Origin: Candidatus Hydrogenedentota bacterium
GTDB taxonomy: Bacteria > Hydrogenedentota > Hydrogenedentia > Hydrogenedentales > SLHB01
Length of the DNA: 51,344 bases
Assembly (NCBI GenBank): GCA_020848835.1
Contig: JADLHJ010000097.1
Location: 1 to 51,344, forward strand
Direction of reading: 5' to 3'
Shown piece by piece: positions 18,279-25,851 of the stretch. Below the pieces are notes generated by a model that saw only the letters and a list, made by a program, of their open reading frames with translations, had not been told where the DNA came from and made no database searches. Numbering within the stretch: the stretch's first letter is position 1; every line of letters begins with the position of its first letter. The position numbers and the translations under genes are program-made.

Positions 18279-18562
18279 CGAGTTGCTTTTCCTTTTATCT
18301 CTTCCAATGCATCGAGACTTGCAAGCGCTTCAATGCAGCGGCGCGTCATCGGGTATTCCCCAGGGTATCCGAGGAATTTCGTGCTACCGCCACCGGCCTT
18401 TGGGTCAGGAGATTCTACCCATTCGCCACTTCTACAATAACGACCGGGGCGCTTGATAAATACGGGGACCTGGACCGCGGCGGTACCTTTACGGACGGAT
18501 TTAGGTCTTGTTTGCCTCTTGTCGTATCGGCATAAAGAGGTGACTACCGCAATTTCTACCAT
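18275..18562 (-). CDS. Small basic protein, coupled to the SET gene
   Basis: This 95-residue protein is of unknown function. The reasons to call it a gene are GGAG eight bases before the ATG, a stop codon that overlaps the GTG start of the SET gene by four bases, and a terminator-like hairpin just upstream that separates it from the phage-like genes. The N-terminal half is rich in Lys and Arg (KRQTRPKSVRKG), and three cysteines are present. It could be a substrate or partner of the methyltransferase, but that is speculation, and a chance open frame is not excluded. Confidence 0.45.
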   Translation of the reverse strand: MVEIAVVTSLCRYDKRQTRPKSVRKGTAAVQVPVFIKRPGRYCRSGEWVESPDPKAGGGSTKFLGYPGEYPMTRRCIEALASLDALEEIKGKATR

Positions 18563-18588
18563 TATCTTACTCCGTCAATAAAATCTAA

Positions 18589-18624
18589 TCTGGCCCCCTT
18601 CCGGCAAATTCAAAAAGGGCCAGA
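18589..18624 (-). terminator. Terminator-like hairpin after the LigD-PE-like gene
   Basis: Arms TCTGGCCC (18589-18596) and GGGCCAGA (18617-18624) enclose a 20-base loop. On the minus strand a weak TTAGATTTTATT tract follows. It lies 28 bases past the LigD-PE-like stop. Confidence 0.45.
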
Positions 18625-18652
18625 TAAGACTGCTTACCCCGCTTGCGATTCG

Positions 18653-19390
18653 TCAAGAAGCGGACTGGCGAAAGATACGGGTCTGATGAGGATCGTTGCG
18701 AAGAATTGCCAGAGCGTCCTCATTTCGTTGCAGATTCGCCTGCTCGTCGAGGTTGCTGGGCTGAGACACCGACGCGGGCGGGTACTTTGCGTCGAAGCGG
18801 GATTCGTAGCTGCGCAGTTGTGCGTGGATGTCTTCGAGCGCGAGCGAAGCGAGGCTGCGTTTGCAGATTGCTTCGTCGAATGCGGCGCCGTCGAGTTCGC
18901 GTGCGAGACCGCAGAGACGTTCGGTTGCGCGCCGGCGCGCGGCGATGCCGTCGGCGATTAGTTTTGCAGCATCATTCGTTGTTGCCGCGTGCGCGCGCAA
19001 CGTGGCGCATACGTCGCGAATTGTGCTTGGGGCGAGTCCCGCTTCGCGCGTTGCGCGCAGTGTTCGCACGCCGTGCGCACCGTGCAACTCGATGTGCATT
19101 TCGTTATCGCCGATTGCGTGGCGGCGATAGGTGCCGGAGTCCTCGCGGATGGCATCGCCGTCGCGTTCCAACCATTGGATCGGGTGCGCGCTTTTTTCCG
19201 TTGCGCAGACTTCGCCTTCGAGCGTAAACCCATCGATGCGAAATCCGGCGAGATAGCCGTCTTGTTCGAAGCGCAGATCGAGGTGCGGGCCATTGGCATC
19301 GTGGTGCCGGTGCAGCACGAAGCGGCCGTTGCTGACGGAATACGCGCTTGGGTCGATGGTTTCGTGCGTTTGTGTGAGGTTCCAGTACAT
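18653..19390 (-). CDS. LigD 3'-phosphoesterase-like protein in a phage gene cluster
   Basis: This protein has 245 residues. The start at MYWNLTQ is fixed by AAGGAG nine bases upstream; a longer in-frame start would read through a dispersed palindrome. Residues 20-115 match the phosphoesterase (PE) domain of bacterial LigD. His30, His36, Asp38 and Arg40 (in HHDANGPHLDLRFE) and His69 (in AHPIQW) correspond to the metal- and phosphate-binding residues of that domain, but the usual Tyr after the second motif is Trp73. Residues 120-245 are helical and unmatched. PE domains remove 3'-phosphates or ribonucleotides from DNA ends. There is no ligase or polymerase domain. It is the last gene of the phage-like series. 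Confidence 0.72.
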   Translation of the reverse strand: MYWNLTQTHETIDPSAYSVSNGRFVLHRHHDANGPHLDLRFEQDGYLAGFRIDGFTLEGEVCATEKSAHPIQWLERDGDAIREDSGTYRRHAIGDNEMHIELHGAHGVRTLRATREAGLAPSTIRDVCATLRAHAATTNDAAKLIADGIAARRRATERLCGLARELDGAAFDEAICKRSLASLALEDIHAQLRSYESRFDAKYPPASVSQPSNLDEQANLQRNEDALAILRNDPHQTRIFRQSAS

Positions 19391-19419
19391 GCGGGCGATC
19401 TCCTTAGTGTTTTTGAACG

Positions 19420-19469
19420 CGAAGCGGAGCTTCGGGACCGTGTGAGTTCCCAAGCCGGAGCTTGGGAAC
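19420..19469. repeat. Paired perfect palindromes (dispersed element)
   Basis: CGAAGC-GGA-GCTTCG (19420-19434) is followed by GTTCCCAAGC-CGGA-GCTTGGGAAC (19446-19469), both perfect. Elements of this type, which translate as VPKLRFGN-like peptides, are scattered through many bacterial genomes. This one sits between the ribosome site of the LigD-PE-like gene and the preceding small gene. Confidence 0.75.
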
Positions 19470-19489
19470 GAGTAGATTTCGGCCACTTG

Positions 19490-19681
19490 TTACGACTTTA
19501 TGATCTGCTGAAACAGCGTGACGACAACGGCCACGAGGTTCGCGACGAGCAGCATCACGCCCCGCGCGAGTGTCGTCTCCAGGCGTTGCACGCGGTCCTT
19601 GAGTTCGCGCAGGTCGTCCGCGAGATTTGTTAGCTTCACGTCGTTCACGCGCGCGCATGCGCAGGGTTCTTCGTTTCCCAT
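19490..19681 (-). CDS. Small membrane protein, XhlA/holin-accessory-like
   Basis: This is a 63-residue protein. Residues 14-40 form a charged amphipathic helix or coiled coil (LADDLRELKDRVQRLE), followed by one hydrophobic helix (about 42-60). That layout matches haemolysin XhlA-type phage proteins, which assist holins. AGGAG lies nine bases before the ATG and overlaps the stop of the preceding gene, indicating coupling. The assignment rests on architecture, not on a strong motif. Confidence 0.6.
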   Translation of the reverse strand: MGNEEPCACARVNDVKLTNLADDLRELKDRVQRLETTLARGVMLLVANLVAVVVTLFQQIIKS

Positions 19682-19687
19682 TGGGTG

Positions 19688-20065
19688 TTACTCCTGCGCG
19701 CTTTCGGCAGGCAGTGCAACGCTGATTTCATCGGCCCGCGCGCCAATGGCAGCAATTAGCGGATCGTCTTTTGTAAATCCGGCCTGCAATAGTTTGGTCT
19801 TCACATCGCCGAGGGCATCTTTTTTCTGCGCATCCGTTGGCGCGGGCAATACCGCCGCTTCAAACGCCGCGAGTTGTTCCTGCGACATGATCGCTTCGAG
19901 GGCGGCAATCACGATCTCGGGAGAATTGTCCATCGCGAGAGCGATGCGTTCGCGTTGTGTGAATTGCCCGCCCTGCGCATGCGCAAAGCCTGCGGTGAGC
20001 AAGGCGAGCATCAGCGCGACTGCCAGGACGCACAAGATAGTTTGTCTAATCTCTTGAGACTTCAT
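19688..20065 (-). CDS. Small exported or membrane-anchored protein of unknown function
   Basis: This 125-residue protein has an N-terminal hydrophobic helix ending in AHAQ, a likely signal peptidase site near residue 30. The remaining 95 residues are Ala-rich and helical with no recognised motif. AGGA stands eight bases before the ATG. It lies in the phage-like cluster, directly followed by the XhlA-like gene, which overlaps its ribosome site with this gene's stop. A role in lysis or in the virion is possible but not shown. Confidence 0.6.
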   Translation of the reverse strand: MKSQEIRQTILCVLAVALMLALLTAGFAHAQGGQFTQRERIALAMDNSPEIVIAALEAIMSQEQLAAFEAAVLPAPTDAQKKDALGDVKTKLLQAGFTKDDPLIAAIGARADEISVALPAESAQE

Positions 20066-20117
20066 TTGTTATTCCTATCTTTGGTTGTTTGACTCAGCTT
20101 CTCCGGCAAGACACCGT

Positions 20118-20206
20118 GCCGGCCCTTCAGGCCTCCGGCGTGAATTGGGCTTCACTGGTACCTGGGCCTCACTGCCCAGGCTAGTAACCGTGTCACGCCT
20201 TCGGCG
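20118..20206. repeat. Cluster of three short hairpins (dispersed-type element)
   Basis: Three inverted repeats occur in a row: GCCGG/CCGGC (20118-20139), CCTGGGC/GCCCAGG (20161-20180, perfect, six-base loop) and CGCC-TTC-GGCG (20196-20206). The block occupies most of the 238 bases between the prohead protease stop and the next phage-like gene, where a capsid gene would normally be expected. Confidence 0.55.
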
Positions 20207-20303
20207 CTGAAAAGAACTGTGTCGATGTATTGCGGATTTTGTTCGGAGACTGTCAGTTCCCTTATGTCCTTTAAGAATGTGGAGCAAGAGTTTGGCTTTA
20301 CGT

Positions 20304-21017
20304 CTATTCGCGGGCCCAGCATTGTCGTGACCACAGTTCGATCGGTTCGTGATAGGTCTTTCGCGCGGCATCGAGCGCGTCGCGCAAGGGTTGTGGGCAT
20401 GCGCGCGTGGACATCGCGCCGCGTTGCAGCGCGACAAACCCGGTGCCTTGCGAGCCGGAGGGCACGACCGACCCTTCAATCACTTCCAGCACGTTGCGCA
20501 TCACGTAGTGGCACTGCGCATCGCCGTAAGCGCGGCCAGGCACGTGATCGCAGGTGCGCAGGTCTTTCGCGCAGATCGAGCATTCGGGCGTCTCGAACGA
20601 AAAGCCAATCGAGGTTTCGCGGTACACGCCGCCTTCGATGTTGAGGATGAAGTCCTCATTGTCCTTCGTACGCAATACGTACACGTCCGGGCGCACAGTG
20701 ACGCGATCGTTGTCGCGCGCGACTTGCGATCGAAAGAAAGTGCCGCGCGGCAGGGACCCACGTAGATCGTGACGCTCCATCAGCGGACGCCCCGGCGTCA
20801 TTGCATTGATCTTCTCCAGTTCCTCGTCCGGGAAGCGGCTGTGATGCCGGTCCACCTTGTTGTGGCACAGATCGAGCGTGAACACCGCAAACTCGTCCGC
20901 GGCGAGTGGCCGCAATGCAAAACGATTCACATCGCCAACTACACCGCTTTCCCCGGGCGCGCGGCGCGTTGCAATCAGCGCGCCTTCGCGCTGAAAGATG
21001 AAGGGTTCCAGTTCCAT
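20304..21017 (-). CDS. Phage prohead protease-like protein with Cys motif
   Basis: This is a 237-residue HK97-type head maturation protease. The probable catalytic residues are His83 (in MERHDLRGS) and Ser136 (in ETSIGFSF). Just after the Ser, Cys146, Cys149, Cys156 and His158 form a likely zinc-binding loop (CSIC, then CDH), and Cys169 follows. GAGGAG precedes the ATG by about ten bases. It lies 23 bases downstream of the portal gene, the usual phage order. The protein ends abruptly and no scaffold or capsid gene follows, so the 3' end may mark a deletion junction. Confidence 0.72.
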   Translation of the reverse strand: MELEPFIFQREGALIATRRAPGESGVVGDVNRFALRPLAADEFAVFTLDLCHNKVDRHHSRFPDEELEKINAMTPGRPLMERHDLRGSLPRGTFFRSQVARDNDRVTVRPDVYVLRTKDNEDFILNIEGGVYRETSIGFSFETPECSICAKDLRTCDHVPGRAYGDAQCHYVMRNVLEVIEGSVVPSGSQGTGFVALQRGAMSTRACPQPLRDALDAARKTYHEPIELWSRQCWARE

Positions 21018-21040
21018 TATCCGTTTCTCCTCAGTTGTGC

Positions 21041-22318
21041 TTAGCCAATGCCCAGCAATTTCGCGGCGGTGTCGTGGTTCACGAATCCTTCATCACGCAG
21101 TTGCACCGCATTTTCGATTTCCCGCGCGCGGGCTTGTGCTTCGCGCAATACGTCCACGGTGCGGTTCACGCGCATGTTCACGCGCGCTTCCGCCTCGCCC
21201 CACATGAGCGCGAGCTCGAAGTTGTAGAGCCGCTCCAATATTCGCTTCACACTGCGGTTCACGGATTCGACCTGGCGGTTGATGATCTCGAACTGCGCGG
21301 TGCCGTAGGTTTCGGTCGTGCCGTAATTGCGGCCCAGCAGGATCGGCATCAGGTGCATTCCGGTGATAATTTGTTCTTCGACAGCTTTGTGGTTTTCGTA
21401 GAAGATTTGCGCGTGCTGGTCGCCACGTAACAGCGAAACACTCACATTGTCGTAGGTCACGAGGTTCTGATCGGTTTCGAGGCCGTTCAGCTTTCCGCGC
21501 AATTGATCGAAGTTGCCGCGCACGCGCGATTCGTACGCTTCGACCGATTCGCCGCGCTGTTTCTCCTCGGGTGTGTAGCGCACGTGCAGTTTCGACCAGC
21601 CGGCGTTGTGCGTTGCTTTTGCCATGTCTTCAATGAGACGGTGCTGAATTTTCGCAATGAACGGGATTGACTGAAGCATCGAGCGGCCATAGGGATTGGT
21701 GCCGTCACGGTCGAGCCCCACGTAGATGAAGCGATCGCGCGGCAGGCGGATCTCTTCGCCGTTGTGGATTTGATACGGCTGTAAGACCCCGCCTTCGCGG
21801 CGGAAGCGCACCGTCCATACATCGATTGGCACTACGTCGTGGATCGTCTCGCGGCTTTGCGACAACACGATTTCGAGTGCCGCAGCGCCGTAAGTGAAGA
21901 GCGACGTGTAGAACACGTCGAGCAGGCCGTCCATCCCGCGATCGCCAGAGTTGACGCGCGTGTCGAGTTCGCGCAACAACCGCTCGGCTCGCGCCTTCGC
22001 GTAGTCAGACGAAGCGCGCAATATTTCGATGTCGTAGCCCGTCTGGCACAGCCGCTTCCAGGTCCAAACCGCGTCCGAAATATCGGGAAACGCATCGCGC
22101 AGATAGCGATATACCGGGAGCATGTAGAACGGTGTGTCGTTCGCCAGGCTGATGAAACGCCCCGCGCCCCATTCCCATGCTGCATTATCCTCTGGTAATG
22201 AAAAGCTCGATTGCCGCACGCGCGTGTCGCGCTCCGAGAACGTCGCAATCGTTTGCGCAGTTTTGGCGCCGCCTCTTGCTGGCCGTTTCCCCCGCACCCA
22301 ATCCAACCAACCTGTCAT
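21041..22318 (-). CDS. Phage portal protein
   Basis: This 425-residue protein matches dsDNA phage portal proteins in length and order. Features are a long helical N-terminal wing, the segment GTNPYGRSMLQSIPFIAKIQ typical of the portal clip/stem region, and a helical C-terminus. GGAGGT precedes the ATG by six or seven bases. Portals form the dodecameric ring through which DNA is packed and ejected. The usual upstream neighbour, a terminase large subunit, is missing: the next gene upstream is a cupredoxin-like gene. So this is a remnant or domesticated cluster. Confidence 0.82.
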   Translation of the reverse strand: MTGWLDWVRGKRPARGGAKTAQTIATFSERDTRVRQSSFSLPEDNAAWEWGAGRFISLANDTPFYMLPVYRYLRDAFPDISDAVWTWKRLCQTGYDIEILRASSDYAKARAERLLRELDTRVNSGDRGMDGLLDVFYTSLFTYGAAALEIVLSQSRETIHDVVPIDVWTVRFRREGGVLQPYQIHNGEEIRLPRDRFIYVGLDRDGTNPYGRSMLQSIPFIAKIQHRLIEDMAKATHNAGWSKLHVRYTPEEKQRGESVEAYESRVRGNFDQLRGKLNGLETDQNLVTYDNVSVSLLRGDQHAQIFYENHKAVEEQIITGMHLMPILLGRNYGTTETYGTAQFEIINRQVESVNRSVKRILERLYNFELALMWGEAEARVNMRVNRTVDVLREAQARAREIENAVQLRDEGFVNHDTAAKLLGIG

Positions 22319-22428
22319 ACCGCAACCTCCGTGGCGTTAGCGAAGACGTCGAATTGCCTTCACTAGATACGCCCACGGCGTTGCACTTTTGGCACCGGTT
22401 TTCTCGGAGAGTTCGCGTGAGCCCGGCT

Positions 22429-22470
22429 ACAAAAAATAAGGCCCGGCGCGTCTTAAAGACGTGCCGGGCC
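22429..22470 (-). terminator. Intrinsic terminator of the cupredoxin gene
   Basis: Near-perfect arms GGCCCGGC (from 22440) and GCCGGGCC (to 22470), extended by CGTCT/AGACG, form a long stem with an AA-centred loop. On the minus strand TTATTTTTT follows. It lies 19 bases past the stop codon. Confidence 0.88.
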
Positions 22471-22488
22471 CAAAGCGATCGATCAGTT

Positions 22489-23202
22489 TTATTTCTTCGC
22501 GGGACGCGAGAATTTGAAGTCCTGCGTAATTTCCCCGTCGGCGACCTTCACCGTCGCGACCTGCTTCGGCAGACGCTCGTGGTACGCGGTGATCTCGTAT
22601 TCGCCGGGCTCCAGTCCGTCAATCTTATATACGCCGTCTTCTTTCGTGATCGAAAAGAACGGGTGCGTTACAACGGCGCAATACGCGCCCATCCACGGAT
22701 GGATATCGCACTTGAACATGAACGGCGCTTCCGCCTTCTCAAACGTCAAGTCCTTTTCCTTCATGTTCGCAGGCATTGCGAAATTCTGCGGCGGGTTCGC
22801 CTTCGGCAGATAGTTCACATTGTGCAGAATGCCGTCGGGATTGAGCACCTTCAGCGGCTGGCCAACGCGCACCGCCACCATGCGCGGCGCGTAGCGGCAG
22901 CCCTCCTGTGTCAACACGATCGGTTCCGTCGGCACCGGGTAGTCCTTCTGCGGCACACCCTTGGTCACTTCGACGTAGATGTTCGCCATGGTTTGCCCCG
23001 GCCCCAGCACCAGTTCCTCGCGCATGATCGGTTTGTCCTTGTGCATCGCGTGGCATTCCGGCACCGCACTCGTATCAACCGGCTTCATTACGATGGGCTC
23101 GCCTTCAAACACGATCTTGCCGGCAACGGACCCGGCCTGCGCGGTGGTCGCTATTCCCACTGCGAACGCCGCAGCCATGACCATATGAATAAAACGCTTC
23201 AT
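22489..23202 (-). CDS. Exported cupredoxin-like copper protein
   Basis: This 237-residue protein starts at MKRFIHM, with AGGGAG upstream; the frame continues further 5' but that part is not protein-like. Residues 1-23 are a signal peptide. A type-1 copper site is visible: His127 (LHNVNY), Cys165, His168 and Met171 (in FKCDIHPWM). The last 55 residues look like a carboxypeptidase-regulatory-like beta domain (KIDGLEPGEYEITAYHE). Planctomycetes and relatives have many such proteins next to electron-transfer genes. Its partner is unknown. Confidence 0.85.
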   Translation of the reverse strand: MKRFIHMVMAAAFAVGIATTAQAGSVAGKIVFEGEPIVMKPVDTSAVPECHAMHKDKPIMREELVLGPGQTMANIYVEVTKGVPQKDYPVPTEPIVLTQEGCRYAPRMVAVRVGQPLKVLNPDGILHNVNYLPKANPPQNFAMPANMKEKDLTFEKAEAPFMFKCDIHPWMGAYCAVVTHPFFSITKEDGVYKIDGLEPGEYEITAYHERLPKQVATVKVADGEITQDFKFSRPAKK

Positions 23203-23315
23203 CGGTATACTTCTCCCTAAGCTCCAATTCTGTCCCAAGCCAGACACTGCCGACCATGCTAACAAAGGTAAGCCGGCAGCGGCAACGCCGGAATTGCGGT
23301 TCAATACAAGCAGAC

Positions 23316-23969
23316 TTATGCCTGGGGCGTAAAATTCATCACGATATCGAAGGTGGCGGCGAGCTCTCCTGCAGCCGCCCCCGGCAGCAGCGCGAAATCG
23401 ACGATTACGCTTTTGCGCGCGGCCTCGTCTTTGATATCGCGCAGCACACCGTCCTGATCGTTCAGCGGCTCGCCTTTGACGTAACACTGCGTCGTAAACC
23501 GCTCGCGGCCTTTGGTATGCACGGCATAGTGGATATGGCGCGTACGCCGGAACGAGGAATTCCCGTAGGGTACCGGCTTGATCGTGCGGAAGTAATACTC
23601 GCCCGAAGACCCGGTCAGGAAGCGGCCAAACCCCTGGAAGTTGCCGTCGCGCTTGTCCCCATTGTCGCTGCCTTCATGGATATAGGCGCCATTGTTGTCC
23701 ACCTGCCAGATTTCCACCAGCGCATTGCGGATCGGGTTACCGCTCGCGTCCAATATCCGGCCGCCCAAATGTACGATCTCCCCCACTGCCGGCGTGATCC
23801 CGTCATTGACAATGAGCAAATCATTGTCCGTGTCCAGCGGGAGCCGGTTCGGGTAGAACGGCCCAGCGGTCTGCGCTGGGGTGCGTTGCAGCGCCTCGGC
23901 AAGGGCACCGGGCGCAAACATCCCCGCCAGGATTGACTGGCGGACAAAGTGGCGTCTCGTAAGTATCAT
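23316..23969 (-). CDS. Intradiol ring-cleavage dioxygenase
   Basis: This is a 217-residue protein of the protocatechuate 3,4-dioxygenase/catechol 1,2-dioxygenase fold. All four non-haem iron ligands are present: Tyr96 (GAYIHE), Tyr135, His145 and His147 (RRTRHIHY). The N-terminus MILTRRHFVRQ with a hydrophobic stretch looks like a Tat signal, so it is probably folded before export. Family members split aromatic diols between the hydroxyls using O2. The exported form is common in environmental bacteria and its substrate is not established. The cupredoxin gene lies 113 bases downstream on the same strand. Confidence 0.9.
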   Translation of the reverse strand: MILTRRHFVRQSILAGMFAPGALAEALQRTPAQTAGPFYPNRLPLDTDNDLLIVNDGITPAVGEIVHLGGRILDASGNPIRNALVEIWQVDNNGAYIHEGSDNGDKRDGNFQGFGRFLTGSSGEYYFRTIKPVPYGNSSFRRTRHIHYAVHTKGRERFTTQCYVKGEPLNDQDGVLRDIKDEAARKSVIVDFALLPGAAAGELAATFDIVMNFTPQA

Positions 23970-24160
23970 GAATGGTTGTCCTCAGGCCGGAACCGTCATG
24001 TTCGGTTATTCTGCAATAATAATCAATGTATATTTTATGTAAATTGACTATGGCTTAATTCGCGCGCGGAAGCCTCTCGTGGCTGCCCGTCTCGGCCAGG
24101 GAGACTGCAACGCGCTGGGCTGAAGGATGGGTATTGAAGTCGCGCCGATGCTCAGACCTT

Positions 24161-24169
24161 TGCTATAGT
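24161..24169 (+). promoter_or_regulatory. Possible extended -10 promoter of the gspF-like gene
   Basis: TGCTATAGT fits an extended -10 (TGN-TATAGT), about 70 bases before the ATG at 24238. No -35 at proper spacing is seen. The AT-rich stretch at 24011-24060 probably serves the divergent dioxygenase gene. Confidence 0.3.
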
Positions 24170-24237
24170 CTTCCCCCTGACACCGGGCGCATTTACGCGT
24201 ATTGCCGGGCTGGACTTGGTGCACGTAAGTTAGCTGT

Positions 24238-25278
24238 ATGGGCCTGTTTTCCTCACAGATCGCGCTGAAAAAGGTGGTGCCGCTGTGCCGCCAGCTTGCG
24301 ACGTCCTACGACGCGGGCATCCCGATCCTGCGCAGCCTCGAACTGGTCAGCCGAAACCAGAAAGACAAGGATGTGCGCGAGGTCATCGAGCGCATGCACT
24401 CCTCCATCGGCAACGGCTCGACGCTCGCCGAAGCCGTCCGCGCGGAAAACAAGTACCTCCCCAAGTTCTTCATCGAGTTGCTTTCGACCGGTGAACGCGG
24501 CGGTAAACTCGACGTAATGCTGCGCGATCTTGCGCAGTACTTTGAAGACCAACTGGAAATGCGCCGCGAAACCATCCGCGCGTTGACGTATCCCGTCATT
24601 CAACTGATCCTCGCGTGGTTCGCCGGATCCTTTGCGCTTGGCTTAATCAGCCGGCTGAAAGCGCTCTTCCTGGGCAACGGGCAAAGCTTCGATTTCGAGT
24701 CGTACATCCAATGGTACCTTCGCCTGCAGGGGGTTGCGCTTATCGTGTTTGGCGTCGTGTTCGCCGTATGCGTCGTACTGTCGCGCGCAGGACTGTTCGG
24801 ATACATATGGGGATCTTTCGCCACTTACGTCTGGCCGATGTCGCGCGTCACGCGCATGTTCGGCCTCGCCCGCTTTTTCCGAAGCATGTCGCTGCTGATC
24901 GCAGGCGGGCTTCGCATCGATCATTGCATCGAAAATTCCGCGAAAGTCACTGCGAATCCATATATGGAAAAAGAATTGCTGAAAGCGGTGCCGCGCGTAA
25001 AGGAAGGCGATACGCTCGTTGAAGCATTCGCCGATGTACATGTGCTGTTGCCGCAATCACGCGAGATGTTGCACATCGGCGAGACATCGGGCCAGCTAGA
25101 AGCATCGTTGCGGAAAGCCTCCGAGTATCATCTTGCCGAGGCCATGCACGCCGCGGCGATCGCCCGGCGTGTTCTTGGTGTCGCGATTTCGTTGACCGTG
25201 GCGCTGCTGGTCGGATACGTAATTATTTCATTCTATATGACCTATTTCTCGATGGTTGAAGGATTGTTGAATGTCTAG
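24238..25278 (+). CDS. Type II secretion/type IV pilus inner-membrane platform protein (GspF/PilC)
   Basis: This 346-residue protein has two T2SSF domains (about 12-135 and 220-335), each followed by hydrophobic helices (about 120-140, 160-190 and 315-340). The motif GERGGKLDVMLRDLAQYFEDQ is typical. It is shorter at the N-terminus than PilC/GspF of Proteobacteria (about 400). It anchors the assembly ATPase and pseudopilins in the inner membrane. The stop overlaps the parvulin start by eight bases. The pseudopilin gene (45.1 kb) and the secretin gene (51 kb) in this window could belong to the same machine. Confidence 0.9.
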   Translation: MGLFSSQIALKKVVPLCRQLATSYDAGIPILRSLELVSRNQKDKDVREVIERMHSSIGNGSTLAEAVRAENKYLPKFFIELLSTGERGGKLDVMLRDLAQYFEDQLEMRRETIRALTYPVIQLILAWFAGSFALGLISRLKALFLGNGQSFDFESYIQWYLRLQGVALIVFGVVFAVCVVLSRAGLFGYIWGSFATYVWPMSRVTRMFGLARFFRSMSLLIAGGLRIDHCIENSAKVTANPYMEKELLKAVPRVKEGDTLVEAFADVHVLLPQSREMLHIGETSGQLEASLRKASEYHLAEAMHAAAIARRVLGVAISLTVALLVGYVIISFYMTYFSMVEGLLNV

Positions 25279-25831
25279 CGAACACAAAGTGGAAAGTCTT
25301 GGACTCGATATCGACGAGGTTGCCGAAGGGCGCGACTACACCAAGTGGGTCTGGTTCGGCGTGATTGCGCTGTTCGTGGTATTGGGCGCCGTGCTTTACA
25401 CGAGCGAAGGCATTAGCCCAAGTGTCTCGACCGTGCGCGTGCGGCATATCCTCATCTCCTTTAATGACGCGGACCCGACGGAGCGCGCACAGGCCCTCAC
25501 CAAGATTCGCGAGATTCGCGACCGCGTGTTGCAGGGGGAAGACTTCGGCAAGCTCGCACGCGATTATTCCAACGATCCCGGCAGCGCGAGCAAAGGCGGC
25601 GATCTGGGCTACGTGCAACACGCAATTCTCGACCCGAAAATTGACGGCTATATCTGGACCGCGCCGATCGGCCAGCTCAGCGAAATCATTCAGACAAGAT
25701 TCGGTTTTCACATTGTCGTCGTGGATGACCGGCGCTTGTCGGAGGCGGACGCCTTTGAAGAGCGCAAACGACAGCAAGCCGAAGCGCCCAAGGGTTTGAC
25801 CACCGCGCCGCCCACCCAGAATCAGCAATAG
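25271..25831 (+). CDS. Membrane-anchored parvulin-type peptidyl-prolyl isomerase
   Basis: This 186-residue protein has one membrane helix (about 27-45) and then a PpiC/parvulin rotamase domain (about 55-155). It shows the family motifs VRHILISF, SNDPGSASKGGDLGYV and TRFGFHIVVVDDR. It would help fold exported proteins at the outer face of the inner membrane. The eight-base overlap with the GspF-like gene implies coupled translation and perhaps a link to secretion. argS follows 20 bases later. Confidence 0.9.
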   Translation: MSSEHKVESLGLDIDEVAEGRDYTKWVWFGVIALFVVLGAVLYTSEGISPSVSTVRVRHILISFNDADPTERAQALTKIREIRDRVLQGEDFGKLARDYSNDPGSASKGGDLGYVQHAILDPKIDGYIWTAPIGQLSEIIQTRFGFHIVVVDDRRLSEADAFEERKRQQAEAPKGLTTAPPTQNQQ

Positions 25832-25851
25832 CGCGGACGGACGACACACGA

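Noticed and set aside
20075..20479. Minus-strand frames across the hairpin cluster that could be a truncated capsid gene.
   Set aside because: They read through palindromes and overlap the protease 3' end in another frame. No capsid-like segment is visible.
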